This document shows positions 34,627-45,838 of a stretch of DNA of 64,000 bases, in pieces; the stretch's first letter is position 1, and every line of letters starts with the position of its first letter. Origin of the DNA: Arachis hypogaea (taxonomy: Eukaryota; Streptophyta; Magnoliopsida; Fabales; Fabaceae); assembly GCF_003086295.3 (NCBI RefSeq), contig NC_092051.1, positions 69,627,772-69,691,771 on the forward strand, read 5' to 3'. The notes beneath the pieces were generated by a model, which was not told the DNA's origin, did no database searches, and saw only the letters and a list, made by a program, of their open reading frames with translations. The translations under genes were made by a program, and so were the position numbers.

Positions 34627-34984
34627 TCAATTCATTGGCCCTTTTCCCTTGTCTTTCTTCATGGAGGAGGAGTCATCACCATCTTTATTTCTTTTGGATG
34701 ATCCTTCCTGTGCCTTAGTGTTCTTGGATTTCCAGAATCCCAACGTTCTCATGTAATTCCTTTCACTTTCTTTATGTTTGTCTGCAATGTCCTCCTGCCT
34801 TGCACTGAGCCTCATTCTTTTGCATGTATGTTGGGTACTTGGGGTTCATATCCACCACTACATTACATAAGTGGCTTAATTTTGCTTGTGCATAGCAGTC
34901 ATATTGCCTTCTTACTATAGTTTTGGCCTCAAGGAGGGATCTGAATTCAGCAAGATTCTCATGTTGAATTTGTTGTTGCTTCAT
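34627..34984 (-). pseudogene. Accessory ORF C-terminal remnant, element G
   Basis: Two overlapping frames (34984-34772 and 34815-34627). They give a Gln-rich start, then a tail with NYMRTLGFWKSKN and charged Ser/Lys repeats. This resembles the C-terminal tail of the D accessory ORF (GFWKKLIGKSKEN). The folded domain is deleted. Confidence 0.6.
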
Positions 34985-35907
34985 GATTGTGTTGAGGCTG
35001 TTTTGCGTTTCTCCTCAAGTAGAAGAGAATAGTAAAGAAGGGAGTGCAGAGGTTTATTTCAGATGTGAGGTTGTGTTTTGAAGTGTGGGGAAAATGGGAA
35101 TGTTAGTGGCTTTTATAAGGATAAGGAAGGGAGTCTGGAAGGTGGGTGGGAAGTAAAAAGCAGTTGAATGTTTTCTTACTTGGGAGTGGCACCTAGCGTG
35201 GGGAGAGGCGCCAATCCTTGCCTTTTTGCTTTCTTCAGATGTTGAGTTCCAAAGTGCAAGTACACTTTGACTCCTTGACTTGATGAGCCATCAATCCTGT
35301 GGGCCCCACCTTTCTTGAAAATCAATATGCAAACCTTCCATCAGTAATGAAAAAGAAATTGCTTCACATTCCCTCAATTTAACTACAATTAAAACACAAT
35401 TGATGAGTGTCCCTTGGGACATCAAACTTAAATCCATTGCATATGGTGAATTAGTTTTATCATTGGACTTTATTATGTACATGGTGATTGGAATAAATCT
35501 ATTCATCTTTCCACTTTCTAATTCATAAGTATGTAATAAAGTACATATTTATGCTCCCACCAATTCACTAAATGCTTTCAAACATAAACCATCTTTGGGC
35601 TTGCTATGTGAATTTCGTATGGTGGTGGCCACACCAAACTTAATTTTTGGGCTTACTTTCAAAGTTAATTCAATGAATAAGTTGTAAGCCTAAATTAAGT
35701 GGGTTAGTGCCACACTAAACTTAGCTGTTCAGCTAATTTCTCAGCCCATTCAACCAACCTCAATTAGTTAATTATGCAACCTTGCACTTCCAGTAAACAA
35801 AAAAAAATACACCAAAGAACTATCAACTAATAGACTGAATTTAAAACTACCTAACTTCATAATCATAACTACTTTTAGAAAACAGAAAAGCATGAAAGGA
35901 TATAAGT
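34985..35907 (-). other. Non-coding region between pol and accessory remnant, element G
   Basis: No gene recognised. It carries several 'CACCAAACTTA / ACATCAAACTTA' motifs (35420s, 35630s, 35710s), purine tracts on the sense strand that resemble the polypurine tract. Confidence 0.5.
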
Positions 35908-35925
35908 GTTGGAGTGCCTCCCAAC
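35908..35925 (-). other. Post-pol hairpin, element G
   Basis: Sense strand GTTGGG-AGGCAC-TCCAAC: 6-bp stem with a G-U closing pair and a six-base loop, preceded by AAAGAAGCACTA, about 70 nt after the integrase stop. Confidence 0.72.
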
Positions 35926-35994
35926 TAGTGCTTCTTTAACGTCACTAGCTTGACGTTCCTTCCACCTCAATTGAGGTTATAGCTCACTCTCTGC

Positions 35995-36309
35995 TCATCC
36001 AATGAGTCTTCCAAGTAGTGTCTTGTCCTCCATAAGCTCTACATGACCATAGGGAGACACCTTGAGGATTGTAAAGGGGCCAGACCATCTTGACTTAAGC
36101 TACCTTGGGATGAACTTGAGCCTTGAATTGTATAGTAGCACTTTTTGGCCTTCTACAAACTCTCTTCTTTCTAGCTTTTGATCATGCCATTTCATTGTGT
36201 TTCCCTTGTAAATCTTATCATTCTCATAAGCTTGATTTCTGAATTCTTCCAGCTCATTGAGTTGTAGTAGCCTTCTTTCCCCAGCAGCTTGACTATCAAA
36301 GTTCAACAT
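35995..36309 (-). pseudogene. pol: Integrase C-terminal region of element G
   Basis: Reads [17 protein letters not shown], then [16 protein letters not shown], a stop (TAG), then SRWSGPFTILKVSPYGHVEL and a terminator at 35995-35997. It continues the integrase at 44767; element E splits it after the AACAT target. Target duplication AACAT is at 36305-36309. Confidence 0.85.
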
Positions 36310-38000
36310 TGATGAGTCCATATTTCATGATGATTTTTGGTTGAATTTTAATGGATTACATCATATAAACTTGCACTTATTCCACTAAATAGCATGCATT
36401 TGAACATTCCTCCAAATTTGTACTTGATCATGAAAACATGCTCTTTTGTGCCTAATTTGATTAATTTTATTCCAATTACCTTCCATTCGATGCCTTGATG
36501 TTATTTATTAGTGATTTTAGAGGTATAAGGCAGGAATGGCTTGGAGAAAATGGAAGAAGAGCACTCAAAGTGGAGGAAACATGAGGAATCAAAGGGGAAG
36601 AGCTCAGCCTAGTGTGCGTGCGCACAGACCTGGGTGCGTACGCACAGCCATCGGATCAGAGCCACGCGTGTGCGTGAGCCGCATCGTGCGTCCATTCAAG
36701 CATCACTTAGTGTGTGTGCGCACAACCTCCTGTGGGTTCGCACGGGTCGAGATTTTTTGTAGAGTGTGCGGACGCACACGTCTGTGCGTCCGCAGAGGAG
36801 GACGCACATGCCTTCATTAAAATAGCACGTGACTCGCGATTTTGGTGGATTTGATGCCCATTTATGAAGTCATTTATCTCATAAGGAAGGGATAATAAAG
36901 ACCATAATATAGCATAACATTAGTGTAGCTTAGGAGTAGTGGTAGATAGCTTTTAGTGTAGTTTTTCTTTAAGTTTTTCATCATCTTCTCTACTAGGGTT
37001 TATACTAGAGTTTTTAATTCAAGTGCCATTTCAATTTTGATCTTGGATTTTGCTAATTCCTATTGTAAGTATCTCTTTGTCATTACTCTTTATAGTTACA
37101 TTGTTCTTACACTTTCTTATAATTCAAGTTATAGTTCAATTTCACTTCTCTCTTGCAATTTCTATTTCTTGTTGATGAATTTTATGTTTGATGATCTTTA
37201 CATGCTTTCTTGAGTCTTTATTGTTGGTTGAGATCATTTGTTGCTTTTAGTTTCAAGCTTTTACTCATTTTTTCCATGTTTAAGGTTTTTGCCCACCAAG
37301 TGTTTGACAAAATGTCAACTGTGATTTTGGGCTAGTTTTCTATCTCTTGGCTTAGGGAAAGTGAGCAATTGGGTTCCTAGAGTTGGAATGTCCAATATTT
37401 AGTGTCAATTTTAGATTGTTAATTGTTCTTGTTCCCACTAACGCTATGTTGTTGCTAAGTTAATTAGCAAGCAATTTAGGATTTGTGGGTTAAGAACACT
37501 TATGCTCATTTAACTTACTTTCTGATGTGACAGTTAATTAAGTGGGATTGATCGATTCTAGTTGGCATAGTTGTGGTTCTAACAAGGAAAGGACCCTAAG
37601 CTCACTCCAAGCCAAGATGTCTTTTATGATTTAATTTCTTCATACACATTTACATTAGTTCCTTTTAAATTTACTTGTCTATATTGCATAGTTACTTCGT
37701 TAATTTCTTTATTAGTTTATTTTTTACAATTTTGCATGTTCTTTTATTTTTTTATATGTTTATCATTTATTGAAAATCCCATGATCCTCACAATCAAGAT
37801 TGCACATTCATTGGTCTCAAGTGTCCCTGGGAGACGACTCGGGAATTGAAACTCCCAGAATTGAATTGGTTTTGAATTGTGACACATCCTTTGGATTAAA
37901 CATTTGATTTGGGGATTAATCATTGGTCTAGGCTATACTTTCAACGATAAGATTCTAATTTGTGAAAACCTATATTAACGGTGTAATCTAGCCAACATCA
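36310..38000 (+). repeat. 5' LTR of element E
   Basis: Starts TGATGAGTCCATATTTC and ends CCAACATCA (1,691 bp). A palindrome patch with TGCGTGCGCAC and GTGCGTACGCAC words is at 36610-36805; the U5 motif GGGAGACGACTCGGG is near 37830. About 95% similar by eye to 43087-44761. Confidence 0.88.
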
Positions 38001-38004
38001 AATT

Positions 38005-38021
38005 TGGCGCTGTTGCCGGGG
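38005..38021 (+). other. Primer binding site of element E
   Basis: TGGCGCTGTTGCCGGGG, one mismatch (T for C) to the complement of the tRNA-Asp 3' end, 4 nt inside the LTR. Confidence 0.88.
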
Positions 38022-38165
38022 ATTCACTTTAAGTGCAATGAGTACTAAAATTTTGGTTGTTGTGAATATGTAAATAGTGTGAATATTTGGTTCTTGTTTG
38101 CTACTTGGCACTAATTTGTAGATGGCGCCTCTACCTAAGTAGTGATAGTAACTAACATTTTTTGG

Positions 38166-38544
38166 GCTTGTTTGGGTGAGCTTATAAGAAAAGATCTTTT
38201 TTCGAATTATCTTTTTTTAAAAGATCTTATAGAAAAGTAAAAGTAATTTTATGTTTGGATATCTCATGTAAAAAGATCTTTTTATTTATCAATTATGTTT
38301 GGGTATAAAGATATAAAAGTACTTTTTTGTCTATTTATTATATGAAAAATATCTTTTTTTAAGGAAAAAAGATCTTTTAAAAAAAAGATATAAATTACAG
38401 CTTCTCAAAAAAGTTTTTTTTTTTTATTTTTCTAGTGCTTTTACTTTTACTACTAGAAATTTGCCAAACACGTTAAAAAATAAAAAAATCTTTTTTTATT
38501 GAAAAAAGATATTTTTTTATCAAGATAATGGTGCCCAAACAAGC
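38166..38544. mobile_element. Short non-autonomous DNA element (hAT-like MITE)
   Basis: 379 bp bounded by inverted ends GCTTGTTTGGGTG / GCCCAAACAAGC, with an AT-rich interior of AAAAGATCTTTT words that can fold on itself. The GCTTGTTTGG end type is common in hAT-like MITEs. The target duplication is not clean. It sits in the leader of element E, just after a short start ATGGCGCCTCTACC (38122). Confidence 0.65.
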
Positions 38545-38645
38545 ACTTTGTTTGTTTAGTTCTAGGTAAATAGATATAACTAGAGTACATATTCATTTAT
38601 CTATTGCTTTTATTAGTGCTGTTGCGCTTCATTTTTCTTTCCATC

Positions 38646-39469
38646 ATGAGTTATCACCCTTTTTTCTTGGAGTCTGGTTGTTATCATGTTGTAGGGAGTA
38701 ACAATTCCAACACCAGTTCACATCAAGGTATGGGAGGCCAACTCGAATAAGGGTCACAAGCAAGGAATTCTTGGCAACAAGGACCTTATGATGCTAATGT
38801 TTACCAACCTCTCACCCCAAGTGGAACACCTCATCATTACAATTTTCCCCTCCATATGCTCATGCTCCATACCCTCTATATGAGACATAACCATTATACT
38901 CTCAAGCCCCTTTACCATTCCCACCACCAACTTTTTCTCAACCAACCTATCCATCGCCATTTATGAGACAACCTAGCTTCCATCACCATCTCACTCCCAT
39001 CAACCTCTCTCACGAGGAGCATAACTTTCAAGCTCTCATCCAAGAACAATGGGAATTTCAAAGAAAACAAGATGATTGTATGGCAACTCTTGCCGAAGTC
39101 TTGTCCCATTTGACACCTCCTCATTCCACCCCTAGCAACCTTGCTCCTACACAACTTGGGATGCCTAGTGATCCACACTTGCTTCCTCCATTAACTCTAA
39201 AGTCTAGAATTGATACTATAACCCCACAAGGAGGCAAGCCACTCGAAGAGATAAACTTTCAACCCACTCTACCTATAGAGGAATCCATTGATGGGGGTGA
39301 GAACCTTGTTAAGAGCGGAAGAGAGGATGAGCTCAAGATAAGCAACCACCGTGAGCCCAAAGAAGATCTTATAGATGAAGAGAGCTCAAAAGAGGGAGGA
39401 CTTGAGGATGAAGAAGATGAAATTACCTCACAAGTTCCCTATGACAGAGAGGGTAAACTACCACTCTAA
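38646..39469 (+). pseudogene. Gag-like ORF of element E, broken
   Basis: ATG 38646 (MSYHPFFLESGCY) with a stop near 38750 and a frameshift before 38963, then open to 39469. Pro/Ser/His-rich N-terminus, a stretch of basic and Gln residues (EEHNFQALIQEQWEFQRKQ), and an acidic C-terminus (SKEGGLEDEEDE). Same organisation as the gag-like ORF of element A. No capsid block, zinc knuckle or protease motif. Confidence 0.6.
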
Positions 39470-40535
39470 GAAGCAAGGAAAGTTTTGAAGCCGCTTCCAC
39501 CCCATGTTAAATATGCATTCCTTGACAGGAGCTCAAATTCCCGGTGATAGTGGCAACTGATCTTTCCAATCAAGAGGAACAACAACTCCTTGAGGTTATT
39601 CGAAAGTATAAGAAGGCGATCAAATGGAGCTTAAGTGAAATTGTTGGAATAAGCCCTCAAGCATGCCTTCATAGAATTTTTTTGGAAGAAGGTGCTAAGC
39701 CGGTCCAGCAACCACAAAGACGGCTAAATCTCACAATCCTTGACGTAGTCAAGAAGGAAGTAACTCACCTCTTGAAAGCGGACATCATCTATCCCATTTC
39801 AGACAGCGAGTGGGTAAGTCCGGTCCAAGTAGTGCCGAAGAAATCCAGAGTAACCATGGTGAAAACGGAAAGTGGAGAGCTCGTTGCAACCCGGATTCAA
39901 AATACTTGGCGGGTGTGCATAGATTACCGCCGGCTGAATCAAGCAACGCGAAAGGACCATTACCCATTGCCGTTCATAGACCAAATGTTAGATCTCTTGG
40001 CAGGTAAATCTCATTATTGCTTTTTAGATGGATATACAGGGTACTTCCAGATTCATATAGCTCCTGAGGATCAGAAGAAAACCACTTTTACTTGTCCCTT
40101 TGGAACGTTTGCGTATAAGAGAATGCCGTTTGGCTTATGCAATGCACCGGCAACGTTCCAAAGGTGCATGACAAGTGTTTTCTCAGACCTTTTGGAGAGT
40201 TGCATGGAAGTCTTTATGGACGACTTCAGTGTTTATGGTAGCTCCTTTGATGCATGTTTAGAGAACTTAGCTCGGGTACAAGAACGATGCACCAATACTA
40301 ACCTTGTATTGAACTTTGAAAAATGCCACTTTATGGTGAAACAGTGTTGGGTCATATTGTATCTAAAGACGGAATTTTCGTAGACCCGGATAAGATCGAT
40401 GTTATTTCGAGTTTACCTTACCCCTCCTCGGTGAGGGAGATTCGTTCCTTTCTTGGCCACGCAGGTTTCTACCACTAGTTCATCAAGAATTTTAGCCAAG
40501 TCACCTTACCCCTCTCCCGCTTACTTCAAAAGGAT
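39470..40535 (+). pseudogene. pol: Reverse transcriptase of element E
   Basis: RT motifs in order: [84 protein letters not shown] and the catalytic FMDDFSVYG, all intact. A one-base frameshift near 40345 (FMVKQ|CWVIL) breaks the thumb, and [10 protein letters not shown] follows in another frame. No protease precedes it. The last codons of the gag-like ORF are followed within about 20 nt by KVLKPLPPHVKYAFL, the usual start of the RT linker. Confidence 0.88.
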
Positions 40536-41030
40536 GTGGAATTCATTTTTGATGAGGATTGCAAGAAGGCTTTGGACAAGTTGAAGGAAGCTTTAACCAC
40601 AGCTCCTATTCTGCGAGGCCCAAATTGGGATCAACCTTTCGAGATCATGTGCGATACCTCGAATCACGCCGTAGGTGCCGTGCTAGCACAGCGCGATGGT
40701 AAAGCTCCTTACACTATAGCCTATGCTTTAAAGACCTTAGATTCGGCCCAGTCGAATTACACCACTACCGAAAAAGAGCTTCTAGCCATTATTTTTGCAC
40801 TAGATAAGTTTTGACCTTATTTGCTAGACTTTAAGGTAATGGTGTATTCGGACCATGCCGCCTTGAAATATTTGCTAAAGAAGAAAGAGTCAAAGACTAG
40901 GCTCATTAGGTGGATATTACTCTTGCAAGAATTCGACTTGGAGATCAGAGATAGAAGTGGGACCCAAAATCTAGTAGCTGACCATTTGAGTCGGCGAACA
41001 TTTAGCTTCGGATCCCACTTCTATCAATGA
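40536..41030 (+). pseudogene. pol: RNase H of element E, one stop
   Basis: RT-linked RNase H with catalytic acidic positions in [27 protein letters not shown] and [15 protein letters not shown] at 40812-40814 replaces the expected Arg (CGA to TGA). It ends with the conserved NLVADHLSR. Confidence 0.87.
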
Positions 41031-42360
41031 CTCATTTTCCTTCGATACCTTGTACGCATTATCCCAAAGTACCCCTTGGTTTGCCCCGATTGCTAATTAC
41101 TTAGTCGCCCATGTTTTTTCCCCACAGTTTTCAAAGCATCAAAAAGATAAATTGAGAAGCGATGCTAAATATTATCTTTGGGATGATCCACATCTGTGGA
41201 GGCGTGGGGCTGACCAAGTGATTAGAAAGTGTGTGCCAGAATCTGAGTTTCAATCTATCCTTCAATTTTGCCACTCATTTGAGAGTGGGGGTCATTTCAG
41301 CCCACAGAGAACAGCAAGGAAGGTTCTAGACTGTGGATTCTGGTGGCCTACTTTATTTAGGGATGCCAACCAATTTTGTAAATCTTGTCATCAATGCCAG
41401 AAATCTGGAAATACCTCACAGAGAGATGCCCCAACAACCAATGATTTTTTGTGAGATTTTTTATGTTTGGGGCATAGATTTCATGGGGCCATTTCCAAAT
41501 TCTAATGGATTTGTTTATATTTTGTTAGCAGTGGATTACGTCTCGAAATGGGTGGAAGCAATTCCTACAAGTTGTGATGATGCCAATACCGTTGCTTCAT
41601 TTTTTAAAAATAACATTATCTGTAGATTTGGGTCACCACGAGCAATCGTGAGCGGCCAAGGAACCCATTTTTTCAATAGGAAAATTAAGGCGTTGATGAA
41701 AAAGTAGGTGTCATCCACAAAGTCTCCACAGCCTATCATCTTCAAACCAACGGGCAAGCAGAAGTGTCCAACAGGGAGATCAAGAGAATCTTAGAGAAAG
41801 TGGTTAACCCACAACGGAAGGATTGGAGTTCCAGATTGGGAGATGCACTATGGGCATACAGGACCACTTACAAAACCCCAATCGAAATGAGTCCCTTTCG
41901 TATTGTTTTTGGAAAGCCTTGTCATCTCCCTGTTGAAATCCAACATAGAGCTTATTGGGCGGTGAAGAATTGCAATCCAGATTTAAAGAGAGCGGGAATG
42001 GAACGTAAACTTCAATTGGAGGAATTAGAATGTCTTAGGCTATAAGTATATGAGAATGCTCAGTTTTACAAGGAAAAAGCCAAGACATTCCATGACCAAA
42101 ATATTAGGAGGAAGAGTTTTAAGATAGGTGATGAAGTGCTTGTGTACAATTCAAGATTGCGATTGATGCCCGGAAAGTTGAGATCAAGATGGGATGGTCC
42201 ATTCAAGGTGGTGGATGTCAAGCCTTATGGAGTGGTGGAAGTGATTCACCCTATCAATGGGATCAAGTTTAAAATCAATGGTCATAGGGTGAAGCTCTAT
42301 CACATCAACCCAAGAATGCCAAGGAGTGGAGATATTCTTCCTTGGAGAAGTTCAAAATGA
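41031..42360 (+). pseudogene. pol: Integrase of element E, degraded
   Basis: Zinc-binding HHCC region (CHSFESGGHFSPQR ... [11 protein letters not shown]). The core follows with the first Asp (GIDFMGPFP). The second position reads IVSGQGTH where relatives have SDGGTH, so a catalytic Asp is missing. The third acidic residue ([10 protein letters not shown]) is present. Frameshifts near 41450 and 41705; stop at 42043-42045. The C-terminal region (VLVYNSRLRLMPGKLRSRWDGPF) ends at 42360. Confidence 0.87.
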
Positions 42361-42409
42361 CCAATGAAGCCATGAAAAATCCAATTTAGGACTCTAAACC
42401 AAAGTGCTT

Positions 42410-42427
42410 GGTGGGAGACACCCCACC
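42410..42427 (+). other. Post-pol hairpin, element E
   Basis: GGTGGG-AGACAC-CCCACC, 6-bp stem and six-base loop, preceded by AAAGTGCTT, 50 nt after the integrase stop. Confidence 0.75.
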
Positions 42428-42654
42428 ATGGTAGCATTATTCCAACTTTATCTTTTTGTTTATAGCCTTTTGAATTAGTTGCTTTCTTGTGATATGATGA
42501 TTAGCTTTGTTTGATTTGGTATTTTTGGATTGAATAAGTTGAATTGCTTGTAGATCATGAATTTATGCTTGTTTAAATGATTTGGCGTTGGTATGTTGCT
42601 ATGCTATAGGAGGGAACCTTAGTTTTGAAAAGAAATTTTTTTGTGAAATAGGGC
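42428..42654 (+). other. Non-coding stretch after pol, element E
   Basis: AT-rich, no gene seen; corresponds to 7088-7270 in element H. Confidence 0.5.
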
Positions 42655-43086
42655 ACCTGTGTGTGCGCACCACCCTGTGCGTGCGCATGCAACTGCATTT
42701 TTCATCTACTGTGCGAGCGCACAACCCTGTGCACCTGCACACCCTTTGCAGCACCCTCTGGTGGCAGCGGCAGCACTGCCTGTGCGTGCGCGCTGCCCTG
42801 TTTTCTGAGCCCTATGCGTGCACACTGTTTCGTGCGTACGCACATAGTCTCTTTATCGCGCTTCCCGTGCGGCCACACAGACGTGTGCGTCCGCACACCA
42901 ATTGACGACCCCTCTGGTGGGAGCGTCATCATGAGCTGTGCGCATGAACAACCCCCCATCTTTGTCCCTGTGCGTGTGCACGGACCTGTGTGCGCACGCA
43001 CACATGACTCTATACCTCAAGCGTTCTTAAAAAAAAGCGAAGCTTTCTGTGCGACCGCACGCCCTTGTGCTCCCGCACGCGTTATT
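42655..43086. repeat. CpG palindrome array of element E (internal)
   Basis: Words such as TGTGCGTGCGCAC, GTGCGTACGCAC and GTGTGCGCACGCACAC recur. The same words fill the LTR patch (36610-36805). The array ends abruptly at the 3' LTR, where a deletion has removed everything normally between. Confidence 0.8.
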
Positions 43087-44761
43087 TGATGATAATTTTT
43101 GGTTGAATTTGAATGGATTACATCATATAAACTTGCACTTATTCCACTAAATAGCATGCATTTGAACTTTCCTCCTAATTTGTGCTTGATCATGAAAACA
43201 TGCTCTTTTGTGCCTAATTTGATTAATTTTATTCCAATTACCTTCCATTCGATGCCTTGATATTATTTGTGAGTGATTTTAGAGGTATAAGGCAGGAATG
43301 GCTTGGAGAAAATGGAAGAAGAGCATTCAAAGTGGAGGAAACATGAGAAATCAAAGGAGAAGAGCTCAGCCTAGTGTGTGTGCGCACAGACCTGCGTGCG
43401 TATGCACAGCCATCGGATCAGAGCCACGCGTGCGCGTGAGCCGCGTCGCGCGTCCATTTAAGCATTACTTAGTGTGCGTGCGCACAACCTCCTGTGCGTT
43501 CGCACGGGTCAAGATTTTTCACAGAGTGTGCGGACGCACACGTCTGTGCGTCCGCACAGGTGGACGCACATGTCTTCATTAAAATAGCACGTGACTCACA
43601 ATTTTTATGGATTTAAGGACCATTTCTGAAGCCATTTAGCTCATAAGGAAGGGAGAATGAAGACCATAATATAGCATAACATTAGTGTAGCTTAGGAGTA
43701 GTGGTAGATAGCTTTTAGTGTAGTTTTTCTTTAAGTTTTTCATCATCTTCTCTACTAGGGTTTATACTAGGGTTTTTACATTCAAGTGCCATTTCAATTT
43801 TGATCTTCGATTTTGCTAATTCCCATTGTAAGTATCTCTTTGTCATTACTCTTTATAGTTACATTGTTCTTACACTTTCTTATAATTCAAGTTATAGTTC
43901 AATTTTACTTCTCTCTTGTAATTTCTATTTCTTGTTGATGAATTTTATGTTTGATGATGTTTACATGCTTTCTTGAGTCTTTATTGTTGGTTGAGATCAT
44001 TTGTTGCTTTTAGTTTCAAGCTTTTACTCATTTTTTCCATGTTTAAGGGTTTTGCCCACCAAGTGTTTGACAAAATGTCATGTATGATTTTGGGCTAGTT
44101 TTCTATCTCTTAGCTTGGGTAAAGTGAGCAATTGGGTTCCTAGAGTTGGAATGTCCAACATTTAGTGTCAATTTTGGATTGTTAATTGTTCTTATTTCCA
44201 CTAACACTATGTTGTTACTAAGTTAATTAGCAAGCAATTTAGGATTTATGGGTTAAGAACACTTATGCTCATTTAACTTACTTTCCGATGTGAGAGTTAA
44301 TCAAGTGGGATTGATCCATTCTGGTTGGTATAGTTGTGGTTCTAACAAGGAAAGGACTCTTAGCTCACTCCAAGCCAATATTTCTTTTATGCTTTAATTT
44401 CTTCATACACATTTATGGTTCCTTTTACACTTTACTTGTGTATATTGCATAGTTACTTCATTAATTCCTTTATTAGTCCATTTATTACAATTTTGCATGT
44501 TCTTTTATTGCTTTATATGTTCATCCTTTATTGAAAATCCCATGATCCTCACAACCAAGATTGCATACTCATTGGTCTCAAGTGTCCTTGGGAGACGACC
44601 CGGGAATCGAAACTCCCGGAATTGAATTGGTTTTGAATTGTGACACATCCTTTGGATTAAACATTTGATTTGGGGATTAATCATTAGTCTAGGCTATACT
44701 TTCAATGATTAGATTCATATTTGTGAAAACCTAGATTGACGGTGTAATCTAGCCAACATCA
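43087..44761 (+). repeat. 3' LTR of element E, first ~18 bp missing
   Basis: Begins TGATGATAATTTTTGG, aligning to position 36328 of the 5' LTR rather than to its start at 36310. No polypurine tract precedes it. Palindrome patch at 43376-43575. Ends CCAACATCA before the AACAT duplication. Confidence 0.85.
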
Positions 44762-44766
44762 AACAT

Positions 44767-45838
44767 CTTTAGAGCCTAAAATGCTATATGTTCAAGTTCC
44801 ACTAGTAGGTGACAAGCTTTTCCAAACACGAATTGGTATGGAGACATGCCAATGGGTGTGTTGAAAGCTGTCCTATAGGCCCACAATGCATCATCCAGTT
44901 TCTTGGACCAATCTTTTCTTAAGTTTCCAACAGTCTTCTCAAGGATTCTCTTGAGCTCTCTGTTTGAGATTTTAGCTTGACCGTTGGTTTGTGGATGGTA
45001 TGGGATTGCCACTTTGTTCTTCACACCATATTTAAGGAGGATTGTCTCAAGTTGCTTATTGCAAACGTGAGTCCCTCCATCACTTATAAGAGCTCTTGGA
45101 ACCCCATATCTGCTGAATATATTCTTCCTCAAGAAGTTAATCACCACTTTGTTATCATTGGTTGATGTAGCTGTTGCCTCTACCCATTTTGACACATAAT
45201 TCACAGCCACCAATATATAGTTGTTTGAGTATGAGGATGGGAATGGTCCCATGAAATTAATCCCCCGCACATCAAACAATTCCAGTTCCATGATGAACCT
45301 CTGTGGCATCTCATTTTTCTTGGGTAGGCTTCCAGCTCTTTGACACTCATTGCATCTTATCACCAAGTCCTTTGCATCCTTGAACATTGTTGGCCAAAAG
45401 AACCCACACTATAGCACCTTGGCTGTAGTTCTTTCTCCACTAAAATGGCTTCCATATGTAGATCCATGGCATTGCCAGAGGACTTCTCGTCCTTCCTCAT
45501 GGGAACTGCATCTTCTCAAGATCCCATCAGCACACTTTTTGAACAAATAGGGCATCCCAAATGTAGTGTTTAGCATCTTTGAATAGCTTTCTTCTCATGT
45601 GTTTGTTGATGTTGGTTGGTAATTCCCCAATGGCCTTGAAGTTGGCTATATCTGCAAAACCAAGGAGCTTATTGGACCATCATCAACTGCTCATTAGGGA
45701 AGCTCTCATTCACTGCAAGTTGTTGTGCTTCGTCTTCTTCTTGTGGGATTCATGATAGGTGGTCAGTCACCTTGTTCTCTACTCCACTTCTATCTTTGAT
45801 TTCAATATTGAATTCTTGAAGCAGCAAGATCCACCTTA
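44767..45838 (-). pseudogene. pol: Integrase of element G
   Basis: Open frame 45387-44776: zinc-region end ([14 protein letters not shown]), core with the first acidic site changed (GINFMGPFP, Asp to Asn), SDGGTH intact and [10 protein letters not shown] intact. A stop (TAG where Trp is expected) follows LEHIAF next to the E insertion. 45388-45838 holds the integrase N-terminus and RNase H end in broken frames. Not active as encoded. Confidence 0.85.

Larger units (their letters stand above)
36310..44761 (+). mobile_element. Element E: Ty3/gypsy insertion, TSD AACAT, internally deleted
   Basis: 8,452 bp flanked by AACAT (36305-36309 and 44762-44766), inserted in the integrase of G. Order: 5' LTR, primer site, gag-like ORF, RT, RNase H, integrase, post-pol hairpin, palindrome array, then a 3' LTR lacking its first bases. 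Capsid and protease are absent. So are the accessory ORF, 3' non-coding region and polypurine tract. Confidence 0.9.

Noticed and set aside
42582..43089. Cys/Ala/His-rich open frames resembling zinc proteins
   Set aside because: Produced by TGCGCAC-type palindromes; no regular Cys/His spacing.
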